From Pseudaminobacter salicylatoxidans (lineage in GTDB: Bacteria > Pseudomonadota > Alphaproteobacteria > Rhizobiales > Rhizobiaceae): a stretch of DNA of 64,000 bases. Below, piece after piece: positions 45,211 to 54,050 of this stretch. Both the position numbers and the translations under genes were made by a program. The notes beneath the pieces were generated by a model. That model was given only the letters and a program-made list of their open reading frames with translations, was not told where the DNA came from and ran no database searches. Location: positions 372,001 to 436,000 of the forward strand of contig NZ_QGGG01000001.1 of NCBI RefSeq assembly GCF_003148475.1. The letters are read 5' to 3'. Within the stretch, counting starts at the first letter, position 1. Each line of letters begins with the position of its first letter.

Positions 45211-46383
45211 ATGAAAAAGATTCTTTTGGGAGCGGTCGCTGCTATTGCGCTTTGTGGCTCGGCCTATGCGGATACGATCAAGGTCGGCGTCATCGGGCCG
45301 TTCTCCGGTCCGTTCGCTATTCAGGGCAAGAATTTCAAGGCGGGCATCGACGCCTATATGGCGTTGAACGGCAGCAAGGTCGGTGACGACGATATCCAGA
45401 TCGTCTATCGCGATGTGCCGCAGGCCGATCCGGCCCAGTCCAAGGCGCTCGCGCAGGAATTGGTGGTCAAGGAAGGCGTTCAGTATCTCGCCGGCTTCTA
45501 TTTCACACCGGATGCCATGGCCGTCACGCCGCTGCTCAAGCAGGGCAATGTGCCGATGGTGGTCATGAACGCCGCGACCTCGGCGATCATCACCAAGAGC
45601 CCGCTGATCGTGCGCACCTCCTTCACCACCTGGCAGACCTCCGCGCCGATGGCCAAGGTCGCCAAGGAGCGCGGCGTGAAGAAAGTCATCACCGTGGTCA
45701 GCGACTACGGCCCGGGTGTCGATTCCGAAAACGCGTTCAAGGCCACCTTCACCGCCGAAGGCGGCGAGGTCGTGGATTCGATCCGCATGCCGCTTTCGAC
45801 CAACGACTTCAGCCCGATCATGCAGCGCGTGAAGGATTCCGGCGCGGATGCCGTCTTCGCCTTCCTGCCGTCGGGCCCGACCACGCTCGGCTTCGTGAAG
45901 GCCTATAACGATAACGGCCTCAAGAAGGCCGGCGTCCAGTTGCTGGCGCCGGGCGACCTGACGCAGGAGTCGGACCTGCCCGCGCTCGGCGAGGCCGCAG
46001 AAGGCATGTTGACCACGTTCCACTATGCGATCTCGCATGACTCGGCCGAGAACAAGAAGTTCGTGGAAGCCGCGCATAAGGCCATTGGCAACCCGGCCGA
46101 ACTGTCCTTCCCTTCGGTCGGCGCTTATGACGGCATGCACGTCATCTACAAGATGATCGAGGCGACCGGCGGCGAGCAGGACGCGCAAAAGGCCGTGGAC
46201 GCGGTGAAGGGGCTCTCCTGGGAAAGCCCGCGCGGCCCCGTGTCGATCGACCCGGAAACCCGCCACATGACGCAGAACATCTATCTGCGCGAAGTGGCCA
46301 AGGCCGACGATGGCACCTATTACAACAAGGAAATCGCGACCTTCGAGAACCAGGGCGACCCCGGCCTGGCCGAAGTGAAGTAA
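45211..46383 (+). CDS. Branched-chain-amino-acid-type ABC substrate-binding protein (aromatic acid candidate)
   Basis: A 390-residue LivK-like periplasmic protein with a signal peptide (MKKILLGAVAAIALCGSAYA). Its first strand reads IKVGVIGPFSGPFA, with later blocks VPMVVMNAATSAII and VVSDYGPGVDSENAFKATF. First gene of a five-gene importer immediately after pobA and before pcaR-pcaIJF, so uptake of 4-hydroxybenzoate, protocatechuate or a related aromatic acid is likely. The family also includes binding proteins for aromatic acids in Rhodopseudomonas. Confidence 0.88.
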   Translation: MKKILLGAVAAIALCGSAYADTIKVGVIGPFSGPFAIQGKNFKAGIDAYMALNGSKVGDDDIQIVYRDVPQADPAQSKALAQELVVKEGVQYLAGFYFTPDAMAVTPLLKQGNVPMVVMNAATSAIITKSPLIVRTSFTTWQTSAPMAKVAKERGVKKVITVVSDYGPGVDSENAFKATFTAEGGEVVDSIRMPLSTNDFSPIMQRVKDSGADAVFAFLPSGPTTLGFVKAYNDNGLKKAGVQLLAPGDLTQESDLPALGEAAEGMLTTFHYAISHDSAENKKFVEAAHKAIGNPAELSFPSVGAYDGMHVIYKMIEATGGEQDAQKAVDAVKGLSWESPRGPVSIDPETRHMTQNIYLREVAKADDGTYYNKEIATFENQGDPGLAEVK

Positions 46384-46449
46384 GCGAAGCTTCCAGAACC
46401 GACGCCCGGCGGCCCTGCGAGGCTTCCGGGCGCTTTGCCGGATAAAACG

Positions 46450-47313
46450 ATGCAAACCGTTTTCAGTGTTGGGACCGATGCACTTGCCTATGGCATGGTG
46501 CTTTTCGTCATCTCGATCGGATTGTCGGTGACCATGGGCCTGATGCGCGTGGTCAACCTTGCACATGGCGCCTTTGCCATGATCGGCGGCTATATCGCCT
46601 CCTATGCGGCGCAGACGCTTGGCCTCGGTTATGCCGTGGCGATCCTGATCGCAGTCGTCGGCACGATCCTCATCGCCATTCCCGTTGAGCGTTTCCTCTA
46701 TCGCCGCATCTATGGCGCGCCGGAACTGACGCAGGTGCTGATGACCATCGGCATCACCTTCTGCGTCATCGGCCTCGCCAACTATGTGTTCGGCCCGACG
46801 CTGAAGACGATCCCGCTTCCTGAGTTGCTGCGCGGCCCGGTCGATCTCGGCTTCCGCTCCATTGCCGCGCACAAGCTGTTCGCCATCGCCTGCGGCGTGG
46901 TGGTTGCGGCCGCTCTGTGGTTCCTCATCGAGAAGACCGCCTTCGGCGTGAAGCTGCGCGCCTCCGTCGACAACGCCGCCATGGCCGCCTCGCTGGGCGT
47001 GCGCACCAAGATCGTCTATGCGGTCAGCTTCGCCGTCGCGGTCGGACTTGCAGCCTTTGGCGGCATTGTCGGCGCGGAACTGCTGCCGATAGAACCCTAT
47101 TATGCGCTGCGTTACATGGTGACGTTCCTCGTCGTCGTCTCGGTCGGCGGCGCGGGCTCCATCCCCGGTGCGCTGCTGGCCTGTCTCGTGCTTGGCGGCA
47201 TCGATACGACCGGCCGCTATCTGTTGCCGGAATATGGCGAATTCTTCTTCTATCTCGCGGTGATTGCTATCGTCTGCATCTTCCCGCGCGGACTTCTGGG
47301 CAGGAAGAAATAA
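46450..47313 (+). CDS. LivH-type ABC permease
   Basis: A 287-residue branched-chain-type permease with about eight membrane spans. Typical segments are GLSVTMGLMRVVNLAHGAFAMIGGY, the coupling loop SVDNAAMAASLGVRTKIVY, and FLVVVSVGGAGSIPGALLACLVLGG. ATG 46450 is preferred to TTG 46435. Its stop shares a base with the livM-type start. Confidence 0.92.
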   Translation: MQTVFSVGTDALAYGMVLFVISIGLSVTMGLMRVVNLAHGAFAMIGGYIASYAAQTLGLGYAVAILIAVVGTILIAIPVERFLYRRIYGAPELTQVLMTIGITFCVIGLANYVFGPTLKTIPLPELLRGPVDLGFRSIAAHKLFAIACGVVVAAALWFLIEKTAFGVKLRASVDNAAMAASLGVRTKIVYAVSFAVAVGLAAFGGIVGAELLPIEPYYALRYMVTFLVVVSVGGAGSIPGALLACLVLGGIDTTGRYLLPEYGEFFFYLAVIAIVCIFPRGLLGRKK

Positions 47314-48314
47314 TGGCCTCGGTTGAAACCACCACCCCGGCGACCAAAACCGCGACCGGCCCCAACTGGCTGCTGCGCGACCTTGCCGGTATCGCTGTAA
47401 TTCTAATCGTTGCGGCGATCGGCTTTCTGCTGTTTCCCAACAATCTGGCGCTTCTGACGCGCATCATCGCCATCGCACTTCTGGTGCTGTCGCTCGATCT
47501 CGTCACCGGCTATTGCGGCATTGCCACGCTCGGTCACGCAGCATTGTTCGGGGCAGGGGCCTACGCATCGGGCATTGCCGCCGCACATTACGGCATCACC
47601 GACCCGATAGCCATGGTTGGCGTCGGCGCGGTCGGCGGCGCCGTTGCGGGGCTGCTGTCGGGCGCGGTGATCCTGCGCGGCCACGGGCTGGCGCAACTGG
47701 TGCTTTCCATTGCCGTCGTGCATCTGTTCCACGAGATCGCCAACAAGGCATCCTACTGGACCGGCGGCAGCGACGGGCTGGCCGGCATTTCGCCCGATCC
47801 GGTGTTCGGCGTTTTCGAGTTCGACCTGTGGGGCCACACCGCCTATGGCTTCGGCATGGCGCTTCTGGTCATCGTCTTCGTCCTGCTGCGCCTCCTGGTG
47901 CGCTCGCCCTTCGGCATGCTGTGCCGGGGCATCAAGGAAGATCCGATCCGCGTCAGCGCCATGGGTGCCTCCGTGCAGGGCACGCTTCTGAAGATGTATG
48001 TCATCTCGGGCGCCGTGGCCGGCATCGGCGGGGCTCTTAACGCCATCTCCACGCAGGTCGTCGGTCTCGACAGCCTGAGCTTCACCACCTCGGCGGAATC
48101 GCTGGTCATGCTGGTGCTCGGCGGCACGGGCTCGCTCTTTGGCGCTCTGATCGGCACCGTCACCTTCATGTGGTTCGAGGATTTCGTTTCGGCGGCCAAC
48201 CCGTTCCACTGGCTCACCATCGTCGGCGCGCTGCTGATCGCCGTGGTGCTGTTTGCGCCGAAGGGGCTCTACGGCACCGCCGTACAGCTTCTCGATCGTT
48301 TCCGGAGGCAGTGA
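47313..48314 (+). CDS. LivM-type ABC permease
   Basis: A 333-residue second permease of the branched-chain type. Recognised by LDLVTGYCGIATLGHAALFGAGAY, the loop KEDPIRVSAMGASVQG and LVMLVLGGTGSLFGALIGT. TAATG and TGATG junctions to the genes on both sides indicate tight translational coupling. Confidence 0.92.
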   Translation: MASVETTTPATKTATGPNWLLRDLAGIAVILIVAAIGFLLFPNNLALLTRIIAIALLVLSLDLVTGYCGIATLGHAALFGAGAYASGIAAAHYGITDPIAMVGVGAVGGAVAGLLSGAVILRGHGLAQLVLSIAVVHLFHEIANKASYWTGGSDGLAGISPDPVFGVFEFDLWGHTAYGFGMALLVIVFVLLRLLVRSPFGMLCRGIKEDPIRVSAMGASVQGTLLKMYVISGAVAGIGGALNAISTQVVGLDSLSFTTSAESLVMLVLGGTGSLFGALIGTVTFMWFEDFVSAANPFHWLTIVGALLIAVVLFAPKGLYGTAVQLLDRFRRQ

Positions 48315-49078
48315 TGAGCACGGTCTTCCAGGTCCAGAACCTGAAGAAATCCTTCGGCGGCCTTGCCGTCACGCAGGACGTTTCGATCTCCATGGCACCG
48401 GGCGACCGGGTGGCGCTGATCGGCCCCAATGGAGCCGGCAAGACGACCTTCGTCAATCTGGTGACGGGACATCTGCAACCCGATTCCGGCAAGGTGACGC
48501 TCGGCGGCGAGGATGTCACCGCGCTCGGTCCCACCAGGCGTGTGCGACGGGGCCTTGTGCGCTCCTTCCAGGTCACGCGGCTGTTTTCAGACATGACGCC
48601 GCAGGAGCATATCGCACTGGCGGTGCTTCAGCGCACCGGCCGCTCGGGGCGCCTGCTGGGCAATTTCCACGCCATGCCCGACGTGATGACCGAGACCAAT
48701 GAGTTGCTGCATACGCTCGGCATCGACCACATCGCCACCCGCAAGGTGAGCGAGATCGCCTACGGCCAGCAGCGCCTCCTCGAAATCGCGCTGGCGCTTG
48801 CGTTGGAGCCCAAGGTGCTGCTGCTCGATGAACCTGCCGCCGGCGTGCCGCAAAGCGACACACCGCGTATCGAGGCCGCCCTTGCCGGGTTGCCCGCCGA
48901 CCTCGCCGTGCTGATGATCGAGCACGACATGGACCTCGTCTTCCGCTTCGCCAAGCGCGTCGTCGTGCTTGCCGCCGGCGCCATCATCTTCGACGGCTCG
49001 CCCGAGGATGTGACCAAGGATGCCCGCGTGCGCGAAGCCTATCTCGGGAACTATGCCAATGCCAGCAGCGCCGCTTGA
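48314..49078 (+). CDS. LivG-type ABC ATP-binding protein
   Basis: A 254-residue ATPase: GPNGAGKTTFVNLVTG (Walker A), a degenerate signature region VSEIAYGQQRLLEIALALA (the usual LSYGQQR), LLLDEPAAGVPQS (Walker B) and IEHDMDLVF (H-loop). It starts on the base shared with the LivM-type stop and overlaps the LivF-type gene by 26 bases. Confidence 0.93.
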   Translation: MSTVFQVQNLKKSFGGLAVTQDVSISMAPGDRVALIGPNGAGKTTFVNLVTGHLQPDSGKVTLGGEDVTALGPTRRVRRGLVRSFQVTRLFSDMTPQEHIALAVLQRTGRSGRLLGNFHAMPDVMTETNELLHTLGIDHIATRKVSEIAYGQQRLLEIALALALEPKVLLLDEPAAGVPQSDTPRIEAALAGLPADLAVLMIEHDMDLVFRFAKRVVVLAAGAIIFDGSPEDVTKDARVREAYLGNYANASSAA

Positions 49079-49775
49079 AGTCACCGATCTCAGCGCCGGC
49101 TACGGCCCGACGCGCGTTCTGGAGGGTGTAAGCTTTTCCGTGGCCGCCGGCTCGCGCCTTGCGGTGCTTGGCCGCAACGGCATGGGCAAGACCACGCTGT
49201 TCGCCACAATCGCCGGGCAAACCAGGCGTTATGGCGGCACGATCCGTCTGGGCGATACGGATCTCGGTAGCCTCGAAAGCTCCGCCCGCGCGCGCTCCGG
49301 CCTCGGCTATGTGCCGCAGGCGCGCTGCATCTTCCCCTCGCTGACGGTCGAGGAAAATCTCTTCGTCGGGCTGAAGGATCGCGAACGCCCGGCAATCGAG
49401 GAAGCCTATGATATGTTCCCGCGCCTGAAAGAGCGCCGGAAAAACCTTGGCTCGCAGCTTTCCGGCGGCGAGCAGCAGATGCTGTCCACGGCGCGCACCA
49501 TTCTGGGCAAGCCTACCGTGCTGCTGCTCGACGAGCCGCTGGAAGGCCTGGCGCCAGTCATCTGCGAGGAGCTGATGGCGGCCTTCTCGAAGCTCGCCGC
49601 TTCCGGTGACATGACCATCCTGCTGGTAGAGCAGCGCATCCAGAGCGCACTCGACTTTGCCGACCACGTGATCGTCCTAGAACGCGGCCGCATTGCCTGG
49701 TCCGGCACGCCGGCCGCGCTATCCGCCGATCCCGAGACGATCGAAAAACTGCTGGGCGTCGGCGGACTGCACTGA
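49053..49775 (+). CDS. LivF-type ABC ATP-binding protein
   Basis: A 240-residue ATPase: GRNGMGKTTLFATIAG (Walker A), LSGGEQQMLSTARTI (signature), LLLDEPLEGLAP (Walker B), LVEQRIQSALDFAD (the H-loop His replaced by Gln, as is usual in LivF). Start ATG 49053 gives a 26-base overlap with the LivG-type gene. Last gene of the importer; pcaR follows on the opposite strand. Confidence 0.93.
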   Translation: MPMPAAPLEVTDLSAGYGPTRVLEGVSFSVAAGSRLAVLGRNGMGKTTLFATIAGQTRRYGGTIRLGDTDLGSLESSARARSGLGYVPQARCIFPSLTVEENLFVGLKDRERPAIEEAYDMFPRLKERRKNLGSQLSGGEQQMLSTARTILGKPTVLLLDEPLEGLAPVICEELMAAFSKLAASGDMTILLVEQRIQSALDFADHVIVLERGRIAWSGTPAALSADPETIEKLLGVGGLH

Positions 49776-49822
49776 AACCACTCTCTTCATCTCTCCATGG
49801 CGGCGAGGTGAAGAGTTGGTGC

Positions 49823-50593
49823 CTACTGCACGAAAAAGTCCTCGATCCGCGCCGCCGTCTGTGTCAGCAGGGGCAGGAAATCGCGCTCCATCTCAGCAAC
49901 GGAATGGCGCGCAGACTGGGTCGAGACATTGATGGCCGCGACGATCGCACCGGAACGGTCGCGCAGCGGCACCGCAATCGAGCGCAGTCCGATTTCCAGT
50001 TCCTCATCAACCAGCGCGTAGCCGTCCCGTTGCACAGTTGCAACGGCTTCGGCAATGCGTTTCGGATCCGTGAGGGTCTTGTCAGTCTTTGGCAGAAGGG
50101 CATTGCGGGCAAGGAAAGCATCCACCTCCCCGGGTTCCAGGCCCGAGAGCAGAACACGGCCCATGGCCGTGCAATAGGCCGGCAGATGCGAACCGACATG
50201 CAGTTCCAGGTTGACGATGCGCGGACCCGCGACGCGGGCCACATAGACGACATCGTCACCCGACAGGATGGTGGCGGAACAGGACTCCTGCAGTGCGGCT
50301 GCCGTGTGGCGCATGAAGGGTTCCGCAAAACCCCAGAGCGAGGTGCCTTGCAACCAGGTGCGCGCCACCGACAGCAGCCGTGGCGAGAGCGCGAACAGCC
50401 GGCCGGTCTGCGTAGCATAGCCGGTCGCCACCAGCGTCAGCAGGAAGCGCCGCGCGCCGGCACGCGTCAGCCCGGCTTTTTCGGCGGTTTCGGTGAGCGT
50501 AAGCCCGCCTGGATGGGCGGCGAGGATCTCCATCACACCGAGCCCGCGCTCCAGCGAGTTTACATGGTCTCGCGACGCTGCTTCATCGGACAT
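49823..50593 (-). CDS. pcaR: IclR-family regulator PcaR
   Basis: A 256-residue IclR regulator with an N-terminal winged helix (LTLTETAEKAGLTRAGARRFLLTLVATGYA, about 32-62) and an IclR effector domain (about 80-250; LPAYCTAMGRVLLSGL). Its position divergent from pcaIJF matches PcaR, which activates pcaIJF with beta-ketoadipate as inducer. Start ATG 50593 has GGAGG upstream. A perfect 27-bp operator candidate lies in the shared promoter. Confidence 0.9.
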   Translation of the reverse strand: MSDEAASRDHVNSLERGLGVMEILAAHPGGLTLTETAEKAGLTRAGARRFLLTLVATGYATQTGRLFALSPRLLSVARTWLQGTSLWGFAEPFMRHTAAALQESCSATILSGDDVVYVARVAGPRIVNLELHVGSHLPAYCTAMGRVLLSGLEPGEVDAFLARNALLPKTDKTLTDPKRIAEAVATVQRDGYALVDEELEIGLRSIAVPLRDRSGAIVAAINVSTQSARHSVAEMERDFLPLLTQTAARIEDFFVQ

Positions 50594-50677
50594 GGGTAAT
50601 GCCTCCACAGGCGCGGCCGCAGGCCGCAACGCAGGTTGACTCTTCGGAAGTGATCATGGCAAAGTATCGCATATAAA

Positions 50678-50704
50678 ACAAATGTTCGCAATACGAACAT
50701 TTGT
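50678..50704. promoter_or_regulatory. IclR/PcaR operator candidate, perfect inverted repeat
   Basis: ACAAATGTTCG (50678-50688), spacer CAATA, CGAACATTTGT (50694-50704). Both arms are identical on opposite strands. It lies between pcaR and pcaI, 85 bases upstream of the pcaR start and 88 bases before pcaI. The TTCG/CGAA core is like other PcaR/PcaU/PobR sites. Confidence 0.8.
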
Positions 50705-50791
50705 GAAAGCATCGACCCACACAGGGAGACGATGCCTGGGGTTTCTCTCTGCGGCCATCACGGTCGCCAGTTACGATAGGTGAGAGTAACG

Positions 50792-51508
50792 ATGAACAAG
50801 ATCAGTCCGAGCGTGGAGGATGCGGTCGCCGACATCCAGGACGGCATGGTGGTGATGATTGGCGGTTTCGGCGGAGCCGGCGCGCCGATCGAACTCATTC
50901 ATGCGCTGGTCGAGCGATATAAGAAGACCGGATCGCCCGGTCGGCTTACCGTCGTGAACAACAATGCCGGCAACGGTGATGTCGGCATCGCGGCCATGAT
51001 CTATGCGGGCATGGTTGCCAGGATGGTCTGCTCGTTCCCGCGTTCGTCCGATCCCAGGGCATTCACGGAAAAATATCTCGCGGGCGAAATCGAACTCGAA
51101 CTGGTGCCGCAGGGCACGCTGGCCGAGCGCATCCGCGCTGGCGGCGCGGGCATTCCTGCCTTTTACACGCCGACTAGCTACGGCACTCTGGTTGCGGACG
51201 GCAAGCCCGTCGCCGAATTCGAAGGCCGCAAATACGTTCAGGAGCGCTGGCTGAAGGCGGACGTGGCGCTGCTCAAGGCCGAACTGGCCGACCGCAAGGG
51301 CAATCTCACCTACCACATGGCGGCGCGCAATTTCTCGCCGCTGATGGCGACGGCGGCGGCGACCACCATCGTGCAGGCAAGCCGCGTCGTGGAGCCCGGC
51401 GGTATCGATCCCGAGCATATCGTGACGCCGGGCATTTTCGTGAACCGGATCGTGGAAGTTGCAAGCCCGAAGCAGGAAGAAGCTCTGTTGCGCGAGGTGA
51501 CCAAGTGA
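50792..51508 (+). CDS. pcaI: 3-oxoadipate CoA-transferase subunit A
   Basis: A 238-residue alpha subunit of the family I CoA-transferase that converts beta-ketoadipate plus succinyl-CoA to beta-ketoadipyl-CoA. Recognised by MVVMIGGFGGAGAPIELIHAL (the CoA-transferase signature 1 region) and IPAFYTPTSYGT. Start ATG 50792 follows GGTGAGAG. Its stop shares a base with the pcaJ start (TGATG). Confidence 0.94.
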   Translation: MNKISPSVEDAVADIQDGMVVMIGGFGGAGAPIELIHALVERYKKTGSPGRLTVVNNNAGNGDVGIAAMIYAGMVARMVCSFPRSSDPRAFTEKYLAGEIELELVPQGTLAERIRAGGAGIPAFYTPTSYGTLVADGKPVAEFEGRKYVQERWLKADVALLKAELADRKGNLTYHMAARNFSPLMATAAATTIVQASRVVEPGGIDPEHIVTPGIFVNRIVEVASPKQEEALLREVTK

Positions 51509-52179
51509 TGACGGCCAAACTGACGAACGCGCAGATTGCATGGCGTGCTGCGCAGGACATTCCCGACGGCGCCTATGTCAACCTCGGCATCGGCTTTCCC
51601 GAGATGGTCGCCAAGTTCAAGCCCGATGGCCGCGAGGTGATCTATCACACCGAAAACGGCATCCTCGATTTCGGCGAGGCACCGCCTGCCGGCCAGGAGG
51701 ACTGGGACCTGATCAACGCCGGCAAGAAGGCCGTCACGCTCAATCCGGGAGCTTCCTTCTTCCACCATGCCGACAGCTTTGCCATGGTGCGCGGCGGGCA
51801 TCTGGATGTCGCCATCCTGGGCGCCTACGAGGTTGCCGAGAACGGCGATCTGGCGAACTGGAGCACGGGGCCGGGCTCGGTGCCGGCCGTGGGCGGCGCG
51901 ATGGACCTCGTGCATGGCGCCAAGCGGGTTTGCGTCATCACCGACCACGTCACCAAGCATGGGAAGCCGAAGCTTCTGAAACAGTGTCGTCTGCCGCTGA
52001 CCGGCGTCGGCTGCGTGACGACGGTTTATACAAGCCTCGCCGTGCTCGACATCGTCGACGCGCGCTTCGTTCTTCGCGAAAAGCTGCCGAGCATCAGTCT
52101 CGATGAACTCCAGGCCTTGACCGAAGCCACGCTTGTGGTCGAAGGCAGCGTCAAAGATCTCGTCGTTCCGGAGGTATAA
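51508..52179 (+). CDS. pcaJ: 3-oxoadipate CoA-transferase subunit B
   Basis: A 223-residue beta subunit. The catalytic Glu is in TENGILDFG (signature 2), followed by GASFFHHADSFAMVRGGHLDVAILGAYEV. Translationally coupled to pcaI and followed after three bases by pcaF. Confidence 0.94.
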   Translation: MTAKLTNAQIAWRAAQDIPDGAYVNLGIGFPEMVAKFKPDGREVIYHTENGILDFGEAPPAGQEDWDLINAGKKAVTLNPGASFFHHADSFAMVRGGHLDVAILGAYEVAENGDLANWSTGPGSVPAVGGAMDLVHGAKRVCVITDHVTKHGKPKLLKQCRLPLTGVGCVTTVYTSLAVLDIVDARFVLREKLPSISLDELQALTEATLVVEGSVKDLVVPEV

Positions 52180-52182
52180 AAT

Positions 52183-53391
52183 ATGGCCGACGCCTATATC
52201 TGTGACTACATCCGCACGCCCATCGGCCGTTTCGGCGGCTCGCTGTCTTCGGTACGCGCCGACGATCTTGGCGCGATCCCGCTGAAGGCGCTGGTCGAGC
52301 GCAATGCCTCCGTCGATTGGGCCGCTGTGGACGACGTTATCTATGGCTGCGCCAACCAGGCGGGTGAGGACAACCGCAACGTCGCGCGCATGGCATCGCT
52401 GCTGGCCGGCCTGCCCATCGAAGTGCCGGGCACGACGATGAACCGCCTGTGCGGCTCGGGCATGGATGCCGTCATCACCGCCGCGCGCGCCATCAAGGCC
52501 GGCGAGGCCGAGCTGATGATCGCCGGCGGCGTGGAATCGATGAGCCGCGCGCCCTTCGTCATGCCCAAGGCCGATACCGCGTTTTCGCGCAACGCGGAAA
52601 TCTACGACACCACCATCGGCTGGCGTTTCATCAACCCGCTGATGAAGAAACAGTATGGCGTCGATTCCATGCCGGAAACCGGCGAGAACGTCGCCGCGGA
52701 CTTTTCCGTCAGCCGTGCCGACCAGGACGCCTTCGCCGTGCGCAGCCAGGCCAAGGCCGTGGCCGCGCAGGAAAACGGACGACTGGCGAAGGAAATTACG
52801 CCTGTGACGATCCCGCAGCGCAAGGGTGATCCGGTGGTTGTCGCCAAAGACGAGCATCCGCGTGCTGGCACCACCCTCGAAGCACTGGCCAGGCTGGGAA
52901 CGCCTTTCAAGAAGGAAGGCGGCACGGTGACGGCCGGCAACGCCTCGGGTGTCAATGACGGCGCGGCCGCCCTCATCGTGGCCTCGGAGGCCGCGATCAG
53001 GAAATATGGCCTGACGCCGATTGCCCGCATCATTGGCGGCGCAACCGCCGGCGTTGCCCCGCGCATCATGGGCATGGGCCCGGCACCGGCAACGAAGAAG
53101 CTGTGCGCCCGGCTCGGCATCAAACCGTCCGACTTCGATGTCATCGAACTCAATGAAGCATTCGCCTCCCAGGGCATCGCCGTGCTGCGCGACCTCGGCA
53201 TTTCCGAGGACGCGGAACATGTGAACCCGAATGGCGGTGCGATCGCTCTGGGCCATCCGCTCGGCATGTCGGGCGCGCGCATTTCAGGCACGGCCGCACT
53301 TGAGCTGAAGGAGCGCGGCGGCAAGCTGGCGCTGGCCACCATGTGCATCGGCGTCGGACAGGGCATCGCGATCGCGCTCGAGCGCGTCTGA
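52183..53391 (+). CDS. pcaF: Beta-ketoadipyl-CoA thiolase
   Basis: A 402-residue thiolase that cleaves beta-ketoadipyl-CoA to succinyl-CoA and acetyl-CoA. The nucleophilic Cys is in NRLCGSGMDAV (about residue 90), the active His in GGAIALGHPLGMSGAR, and the second Cys in CIGVGQG. It completes the protocatechuate pathway. A strong hairpin with a T-run follows. Confidence 0.95.
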   Translation: MADAYICDYIRTPIGRFGGSLSSVRADDLGAIPLKALVERNASVDWAAVDDVIYGCANQAGEDNRNVARMASLLAGLPIEVPGTTMNRLCGSGMDAVITAARAIKAGEAELMIAGGVESMSRAPFVMPKADTAFSRNAEIYDTTIGWRFINPLMKKQYGVDSMPETGENVAADFSVSRADQDAFAVRSQAKAVAAQENGRLAKEITPVTIPQRKGDPVVVAKDEHPRAGTTLEALARLGTPFKKEGGTVTAGNASGVNDGAAALIVASEAAIRKYGLTPIARIIGGATAGVAPRIMGMGPAPATKKLCARLGIKPSDFDVIELNEAFASQGIAVLRDLGISEDAEHVNPNGGAIALGHPLGMSGARISGTAALELKERGGKLALATMCIGVGQGIAIALERV

Positions 53392-53420
53392 GCCCGAATC
53401 GAACTATCCGCTTTCAGGGA

Positions 53421-53448
53421 GCCCGGCGTCATCGACGCCGGGCTTTTT
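53421..53448 (+). terminator. Rho-independent terminator of pcaIJF
   Basis: GCCCGGCGT (53421-53429), loop CATCG, ACGCCGGGC (53435-53443), followed by TTTTT. It starts 29 bases after the pcaF stop. Confidence 0.9.
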
Positions 53449-53575
53449 CATTGCGCCGGATGCCTTGTGCGCCTTTGCGTCCCGCTCGGAATTAGGCGGC
53501 TTGTTTCCGTTTCAATGGAAATCGAAGTCGGCTAGAAATGTTCATCCTATCATTTTCACGTTTTTGAGGTGAACC

Positions 53576-54043
53576 ATGCAAGTTGACGACTTCGATAAAA
53601 AGATTCTTTGCGAAATCCAGAAGGATGCTAGTCTATCCGTATCAGCCATCGCCGAGCGCGTCAGTCTTTCGCCGACGCCATGCTGGCGGCGGCTGCAGCG
53701 GCTGGAGCGCGAAGGGTTCATCGACGGGCGGGTGACGCTTTTGAACCAGGAGCGCGTCGGGCTCGAACTGACGGTCTTCGTGATGATCCGAACCAACCAG
53801 CACAACAGGGCATGGCTGGAACGTTTCAATGCGGCTGTCGGCAAGTTCCCGGAGATTGTCGAGGTGAACCGGCTGGCGGGCGAATACGACTATCTGCTCA
53901 AGGTCATCACCAGGAACAACGCCGCTTACGACACCTTCTACAAGAACTTCATCGATGAGATCGAACTGAGTGATGTCACGTCCTGCTTCTCCATGGAACA
54001 GATCAAATACTCGACCGAACTGCCCCTCGGCGTCATCGCCTGA
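53576..54043 (+). CDS. Lrp/AsnC-family transcriptional regulator
   Basis: A 155-residue regulator with an N-terminal HTH (DFDKKILCEIQKDASLSVSAIAERVSLSPTPCWRRLQRLEREGFI) and a C-terminal RAM domain (about 65-150; FPEIVEVNRLAGEYDYLLKV). Local regulators of this family usually control a neighbouring amino-acid-related gene. The class V PLP enzyme starts about 7 bases after its stop on the same strand. Confidence 0.93.
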   Translation: MQVDDFDKKILCEIQKDASLSVSAIAERVSLSPTPCWRRLQRLEREGFIDGRVTLLNQERVGLELTVFVMIRTNQHNRAWLERFNAAVGKFPEIVEVNRLAGEYDYLLKVITRNNAAYDTFYKNFIDEIELSDVTSCFSMEQIKYSTELPLGVIA

Positions 54044-54050
54044 CGGGTTG

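Noticed and set aside
45175-46872. 565-codon open frame opposite the LivK- and LivH-type genes
   Set aside because: Shadow of well-supported transport genes; no domain visible.
51310-53256. 648-codon open frame opposite pcaIJF
   Set aside because: Antisense to three clearly identified pathway genes and of low-complexity composition typical of shadow frames.
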